This document shows, piece by piece, positions 58,395-64,000 of a stretch of DNA of 64,000 nucleotides (position 1 is the first letter of the stretch; the number at the start of each line of letters is the position of its first letter). The translations under genes and the position numbers were made by a program. The stretch is from Peromyscus leucopus. Taxonomy: Eukaryota; Chordata; Mammalia; Rodentia; Cricetidae. The notes beneath the pieces are model-generated. The model was given only the letters and a program-made list of their open reading frames with translations. It did no database searches and was not told the origin of the DNA. Location: NCBI RefSeq assembly GCF_004664715.2, contig NC_051063.1, forward strand, positions 72,650,518-72,714,517, read 5' to 3'.

Positions 58395-58508
58395 TGTCTC
58401 CCCACCAGAATACAAGCTCCACAAAGGTGGGGACTTCATCTTGGCCATGTTGTCTTGTTTCCAACAGCCGAGATTGTGGCACAGGGTGTTTATTGAGGTG
58501 ATGAGTTC
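58395..58508 (+). mobile_element. L2 LINE 3' end
   Basis: 'agaatacaagctccacaaag', 'gtggggacttcatcttg' and 'gtggcacagggtgtttattg' follow the 3' end of L2 ('gtaagctccatgagggcagggac', 'tggcacatagtaggcgctcaat'). Confidence 0.7.
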
Positions 58509-61500
58509 CTGTTTCTCAGACATAGGAACTGGAGCTCAATGAGAGCGAGTACTTACCAAGAACCCTTGGCTCTGGGGCTAGGCTGGTCCCTGGGCAGTGG
58601 TGTGCTGGCAGGTGGTTAAGAGCTAACACTCCAGAAGCAAAGTCCTGGCTGTGTTTGCTGATTTTCCTGGTGTAAATATTGCCAAAATGAATGGTGCCAA
58701 GCCGGGATGTGTCTGGTGGGCTCTTAAACAAAACAATGCAAGCTGAAGCAAAGCTGTCTCCGGCTCGGTAGGTTTACAGCCCTGCCTGTCTGTAAAATCG
58801 CCAGGCTGCGTTGTATGCAGTCCCTCCTCAGACCACCAGGGGGCAGCCTTTCCCCACTGAAGACATAGACGCTCTCATCCCTCAGCGCTAGAGCCAGGCA
58901 GGGGATAGTGGGCCCCGTTTGGTTTATGAGTTACTGATGATTCCCAGCCCTGGGTGGTTGTCTGTCTACACAAAAATGGGAAACAAAACAAAACAGAACA
59001 CCAGACTGGGATTTGAATGGCTCTCTGCCGACCCCTGGAGAGTAGAAAGACCGAGAAGGATCCCCTCCCCCACGGAAGCTTTGGCAGGTGGCACTTCCCA
59101 TGCTTTAGGCTCTGTCTGAGGTCCTGGCCGGAAAAGGCTACCCAGTGTCACTCAGAGACCTGCAGCACCGTGCTAGCACCGCGCTCCTTCCCTCTGCCTG
59201 TGGCTCATTGGCTTAAACCTATCCTGTGGGGCCTTGGGGATGATTGCAGCAGGCTGATTCTACCTGAACTCCTGATACTGGTATTCACTGCAACAGAGGG
59301 GCATTTCCTGGTAAGCCCAGGCTCAGGACCTTCCCTGGGTCTTCACCAAAGTGATTCCTTCAACCTGGTTAAGAAGCACAAGGCCGAAAGAGGTGCCTAT
59401 GTTTCCCGACGATAGGGCCACAGCATTCATCTCCTGAGCAGACCTCCGACAGCCAGCCCAAGGTTCTGTGTTCTCACTGGGCCTGCAGAGCCTCCCAGTG
59501 GGGGTCCAGGGCCTCCTCACTGTTTCTCATTGTCCACCAGAGGCTGCAGAAGCCTCCACCTGCTTCCACACTTGCAGATGACAAACCTTATCATCCTTGT
59601 TCTCTTCTCAGGCATCTCTGAGGGCCCTTGCCCTAAAAAGCCTCCAACACATACACCCTGAGGTCTGGCAGCAAAATCTGGGCCCTCCCTAAGGAAAGAG
59701 GGTATGATGTCATCCCACCCCAGGGGGTGGAGTTCAAACATGAGTTCAGGGTCTAGTTTATCCACTGAAGCCTCAGGGGGAAATAAGACTTTCGACTACA
59801 TCTTCTTTCAGCTTCCTTGGCTGGTCAGTGGGGACCTAACTGTCCCTGGGGTCAGCGAGAGTCATGTCCAGTCTGAGTAGTGTGGCTGGACTCATGACTT
59901 GTAAAAACTGTGTGGTTTGTCAGAAGGAAAACTGTAGATATGTGTTACCTGTGTGTTAGCCTGTCCTGGTCACATCAGAGGTGAGCTGTGTAGCAAGCCA
60001 AGGAAAGCCTGATCTTCCTAGAGTGCTAACACCGTAAGAACTAAGCCAGCTCTTCACTCCGAGGCTAGAATGGGTGGCCCTGGTATTTAAAAACACAGGC
60101 GGCATCTTTACAAGAACACTAGCTGGTTTAAAAATGGACTTGGAGGCAACAGCACACGCGAGTGCCTGACCTGAAGCCTGGCCATTTCGCACCGGCAGGC
60201 AGCACATGCTGTAACAAGACAGTCACTTCCCTGGTGGGGAGGCCCAGTGCTGATCCACAGCCCTGAGGCCCTGGGCTAAGGGGCTGTCTGCTCGTCTGCA
60301 GTGTCTCTCCCATGTCTTTTTCTTTTTCTTTTTTAAAAGAGCTGTGCAGAAAGCATGCTGGAGATTAAAACTGATCTGCTTCCCTGTTTTCTCGTTTGCC
60401 CAACTCTTTTAGAACGCGAGTGGAAAACAGTTAGCATTCAGAGAAATTGAGGTAGGTGATGAGAGACTGCCACGTTGGGCTAAGGTTGGTAAAGCTTTGG
60501 ATCATGGTTCTGTCGTGTGGAGTGATAGACACTCTGTGACAGCACCAGGACCCTCATGTGCCATTTGGATTATTCAGTCATGTCAGAGATCTCCTAATAG
60601 AAATGCAAGGACAGGGATGACAGGTCGGGAGGGGGGGGGGAGACTACCTCACCTCCTTTCAACCCTGCAAGCTCCCAGTGGGCAGTCTGTGGTTGAGGAC
60701 ATCTCACTGTGGAGCTTCCCAGAGGAAGAGGGCAGTCCAGTGGTAGTGGGGGTGGGGATGTAGGGGGACAGCTACCATACTCCTGCATGTCCCTGCCAAG
60801 CCTGAGCACTAGGTGCCCCCAAGAAGTATCCCAGTGCTCAGCCCCTGGATAGGCCTGGGCCTCTGAGATACCTGAGACACCGCCCAGTTGGGGAGAGTCA
60901 AGTGCAGAGCAAACACCTGCACAGGGGTTCCAGGCCCCTGTGCTACGCCCACTACCCCTGGATAATGGCACTCTGAATGAGCCTGGGAAACTTAACTCCT
61001 GCTTGTCCTCAAGTGAATGGGGATCCGGGGCTCGGCTCACAGCCCCTCGGGGGGCTTGTTGCATCGCAGAGGAGGGACATTCCCCAGGCCTGGGTACCAG
61101 GCAGCTCCCCAGGGTTCTCATCACCTTCAGGTGCACTGGGGATAATGTCTCAAAGGACCATGGGAAGATTAGGATAACCTCGGAAGTTTACATTCCCCTA
61201 GATAAGCTGGTCATCTGTCGCTGGCTGCTACAGGCCTTCAAAGCTTTTTAGCCATGATGTCCCTTGAAGGGAAGGCTTGTCATCTGTGTCTTCATGGACC
61301 TCAATCGCTTCTCTCCCATGTTTCAAGACTCCAAAGGCCCACAGTTGACAGCTGAGGTCAGTGCATGCTGCCAGTCACCCCCTGCCTCCTTGTAAGCTCC
61401 AGTTCCCTTTCCTCTCACCTTCCCCCACACCTCAGGGCTCCAGCGACTCTGCGACTCTGGTGCCTTTCTGCAAAGCTGCCTGTCTGTCCCCGGCCCTGGG

Positions 61501-62261
61501 TGTGGGTACCAGGTAGTTGGAGGGTGCTCCGTGAGTCGGCAGACCCTAAGCCAGTGCAGTCCACCAAGGCAGCTAGGCCACAAGGGAATGGAAATGACTT
61601 CCCCATCGGTGCTGGGGCTGCATGTGGCAGGAAGAAAAACTCCCCCCCCCCAAATAGTTTAAAATGTTAATTCAAGACTCAGGGGATCAAGAAGAGAGCA
61701 AAGCCCCAGGAGAGGCAGCTAATCCATTCTGGTTCTAGTCCCAAGTCCAGTTCCACACCTGAATGCTCACTGAGCATTCCCAGAAATGACATTGTAGCCT
61801 CTCTGAACCTAGTCTCGGCCTTTGCAAAGTGGCGTATGTCTCAGGGAGCTGAGCTGGGGATGCCCCACTCAGGAGAAGCTACGAGCCTCCACTGGGCTGG
61901 AAGCTGGCAGTCAAGGAACATTAGTGACTACAGGCTCCCTTGAGGAACCTGATCAAACCAGCTAAAGAAGGGCAGAAGGTTGGCGCATGCCCAAAGCTCC
62001 CGTGGGCAGCGGTGATTTTATTGGAAATCCTTGTGTTGGTCTTCGGCAGAGGTTCGGGGCAATGGGTTCATACTCTGAAGCTCTACAGCCCCTGCACCCC
62101 GATGCTACTACTCCCAGCTTGGGGGTTGTAGGCAAGTTTCATCCCCGTGGCACCCCTGAACCCAGAGTTGCTCCCTGACCCAGGGACTGTTCCGTGAATG
62201 TTGGCCGACTAGAAGTAACTTGAAGTTACTTTGTATCACTGGATTCCTCTCCAGCTTCAAC
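58509..62261. other. longest repeat-poor block
   Basis: 3.7 kb with almost no recognisable repeat. Holds the longest open frame of the window (60594-61136, minus, 180 codons), which has no domain, no hydrophobic or signal segment and matches nothing I know. If exons exist in the window this block is the likeliest place, but I see no splice-bounded conserved frame. Confidence 0.35.
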
Positions 62262-62267
62262 AAAATC

Positions 62268-62345
62268 AAAGTTAGACTTGAACTCTGCCACAGGGGGCTG
62301 CTGTGAGGATGGAGTGAGATGACATGAGTGGGTATCTGGTGCGCA
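62268..62345 (+). mobile_element. MIR SINE, 3' part
   Basis: Sense MIR 3' wording: 'gctgctgtgaggatggagtg', 'agatgacatgagtgggta'. Confidence 0.5.
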
Positions 62346-62514
62346 GGCCCATGAGAAGCTTCCGGAAGGCTCCTCCAGCTCTACCAGGCAACAGCACCGT
62401 CAGATGCCCTCGAACTCAGCAAGCCTCACAGGCTGTGCTGACGTCAGTGTTTGTGGTCGCTCTACAAAACACAGCAATCTGCATCATGGTGTAAACCCTG
62501 GGAATCTACTCTTT

Positions 62515-63170
62515 TTTTATGTTTTTATTTTATTTTATTTTATAATACAATTCAGTTCTACATAGCAGCCACGGATTCCCTTGTTCTTCTCCCTCCTGCC
62601 CCCCTCCCCTTCCCCCAAGCCTACCCCCATTCCCACCTCCTCCAGGGCAAATCCTCCCCCAAGGACTGAGATCAACCTGGTAGACTCAGTCCAGGCAGGT
62701 CCAGGTCCCTCCTCCCAGGCTGAGCCAAGCGACCCTGCATACGCCCCAGGTTTCAAACAGCCAACTCATGCAATGAGCACAGGACCCGGTCCCATTGCCT
62801 GGATGCCTCCCAAACAGATCAAGCCAATTGACTGTCTCACCCATTCAGAGGGCCTGATCCAGTTGGGGGCCCCTCAGCCATTGGTTCATAGTTCATGTGT
62901 TTCCACTCATTTGGCTTTTTGCCCCTGTGCTTTATCCAACCTTGGTCTCAACAATTCTTGCTCATATAAACCCTCCTCTTTCTCACTAATTGGACTCCCG
63001 GAGCTCCATCCGAGGCCTAGCCATGGATCTCTGCATCCAGTTCCCTCAAAGATACCCCCACAATAGACTGCTGGCAATGGTCGAGAGACAGCCAGAACTG
63101 ACCTACTCTGGTGATGGGATGGCCAAACACCCTAATTGTCATGCTAGAAACCCCGTCCAATGACTGAGGG
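62515..63170 (-). mobile_element. L1 3' end with 5' inversion
   Basis: The body 62515-63048 is antisense L1 3' UTR, parallel to 14380-14986. 63049-63170 is L1 sequence in the opposite orientation ('cctactctggtgatggga', 'ggccaaacaccctaattgtc', 'gtccaatgactgaggg'). An exact 15-bp duplication 'gggaatctactcttt' (62500-62514 and 63168-63182) encloses both, with a 3-base overlap at 63168-63170. This is a single twin-primed insertion. The antisense frame at 62581-63066 is a by-product. Confidence 0.95.
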
Positions 63171-63189
63171 AATCTACTCTTTAAAATGA

Positions 63190-63285
63190 GATTCAGACCC
63201 CAGCGCTCTGGAGCTGAGAGGCAGGGGGATCACAGTGAGTTCTAGACAAACTGCCTCAAAAGCCAAAAGACAAACTGGGAATCTT
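63190..63285 (+). mobile_element. B1-like SINE, diverged
   Basis: 'ccagcgctctggagctgaga', 'ggcagggggatcacagtgag' and 'ctgcctcaaaagccaaaaga' follow a sense B1 with the middle shortened. Confidence 0.5.
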
Positions 63286-63840
63286 GTGAGAGTTTACCTA
63301 CCCAAGGATAAGAAGGTGGAGATGGGGTGGGAGCAAATTCTTAGATTCAGGTTTGGGGTGCAGACCTGAGGCCCCAAGTGTTCACAGTCTGGTGTGGCTG
63401 CATCGTGAATTCTCCTGCCCATTCCTTCAGGAAAAGGCAGCAAGTCTAGAGCTGTTCTCTCACCAGGATTCAGCTGCCCTCGGAAGCTTCCCCCGGCTGC
63501 TAAACCAAGCGATGGAAAGAAAATTGAGGGTTTATGTATTTTTTAAATAAAGGGATTCTAATTCCAATAAAAAATAATGCCCTTCCATGGACAACTGCCA
63601 TCTCCTCGGCTGCCTCTTCCCGTTTTAATAAAAATTTTTATTGTGTACATTAGGTTAACCAGACATAAGCGCAGCCTCGCTGGAGCTCGAGTCACTCAAG
63701 GGGAACCATTCTTGTTCATGCCAGGACTGTGAATCAGGCTTTCTGGGAGGGAAGATGAGCCACAGCCACCCTGAAGAGCAATATGGCAGCTCTCCAGAGC
63801 AGATGCTGGGAGGAGGGGGGCTCGGCCCTCAAGGGACTGT
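63286..63840. other. unassigned; two AATAAA-type signals
   Basis: No repeat recognised. AATAAA occurs at 63546-63551 and 63567-63572 in an AT-rich stretch (see findings). Confidence 0.4.
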
Positions 63841-63954
63841 AGTTATATACATATACATACATATACATGCGTGTGTGTATATATATATACACACACATAC
63901 ACATTTATATATCTATATATATTCACACACACATGCACGCATATATATACACAT

Positions 63955-64000
<46 letters not shown>
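63841..64000. repeat. TA/CA/TG alternating tract
   Basis: 160 bp of mostly alternating purine-pyrimidine dinucleotides ('atatacatacatatacatac', 'gcgtgtgtgtatatatata'), ending in a pure CA run that leaves the window. Confidence 0.95.

Noticed and set aside
60594..61136. Longest open frame (180 codons, minus strand)
   Set aside because: No recognisable domain, signal or homolog; Pro/Ser/Gly-rich as expected for translated GC-rich non-coding DNA; frames on the other strand overlap it.
62581..63066. 161-codon frame, similar to the frame at 14645-14893
   Set aside because: The similarity exists because both are the antisense strand of the same L1 3' UTR. It is not a gene family.

Overview
This is a mammalian nuclear window from a rodent, most likely a cricetid (hamster, vole or deer-mouse group). 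The evidence is its repeats. Antisense B1 copies near 4438 and 32125 carry the 'tagctttgcgcctttcctgg' variant that I associate with Cricetidae. B2, B3, B4 and ID-type SINEs are frequent, two L1 3' ends are of a rodent type, and several LTR groups recur that I know from hamster and deer-mouse DNA. There are long CA, GA, GATA and GGAT microsatellites. Family names come from memory of consensus sequences, without a database search.

I find no intact protein-coding gene, no rRNA or tRNA gene and no CpG island. The long open frames lie in microsatellites, in antisense L1 or LTR sequence, or in stretches with no recognisable protein similarity. The window is therefore intergenic or deep intronic DNA. 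Its only gene-derived pieces are a badly deleted TGFBR1 retro-pseudogene (2848-3140), a 4.5SH small-RNA relic just upstream (2716-2795), and a poly(A)-tailed segment of unknown origin ending at 20937.

Layout. 1-6 kb: old L1, a B3, a URR1-like hAT element, an LTR-like stretch with a primer-binding-site-like motif, the 4.5SH/TGFBR1 relics, ~58-bp tandem units and an LTR fragment. 6-14 kb: rodent interspersed repeats, B1/B3/B4 and purine tracts. 14-17 kb: an L1 3' end and a three-level nest (B2 inside an ERV-like insert inside a B1). 17-28 kb: MIR, B4, an LTR inside an older repeat, a 58-bp tandem duplication and a sense L1 3' end. 28-40 kb: mostly unassigned sequence, then nested SINE/LTR insertions and an unusual ERV insertion at 38135-39665. 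40-52 kb: microsatellites, MIR, B3 and solo LTRs. 52-62 kb: the quietest part, largely unassigned with old MIR, L2 and L1. 62.5-63.2 kb: a 5'-inverted (twin-primed) L1. The window ends in a TA/CA tract.

The most notable structures are two ERV-derived insertions (15365-16203 and 38135-39665). In each, both outer ends are outward-facing LTR 'CTACA' (U5) ends, flanked by 5-6 bp target duplications. The second joins LTRs from two different groups. The 4.5SH plus TGFBR1 composite and the twin-primed L1 are next. In the text, 'repeat A', 'B', 'C' and 'D' are labels for rodent interspersed repeats that recur in this window and whose database names I cannot fix.
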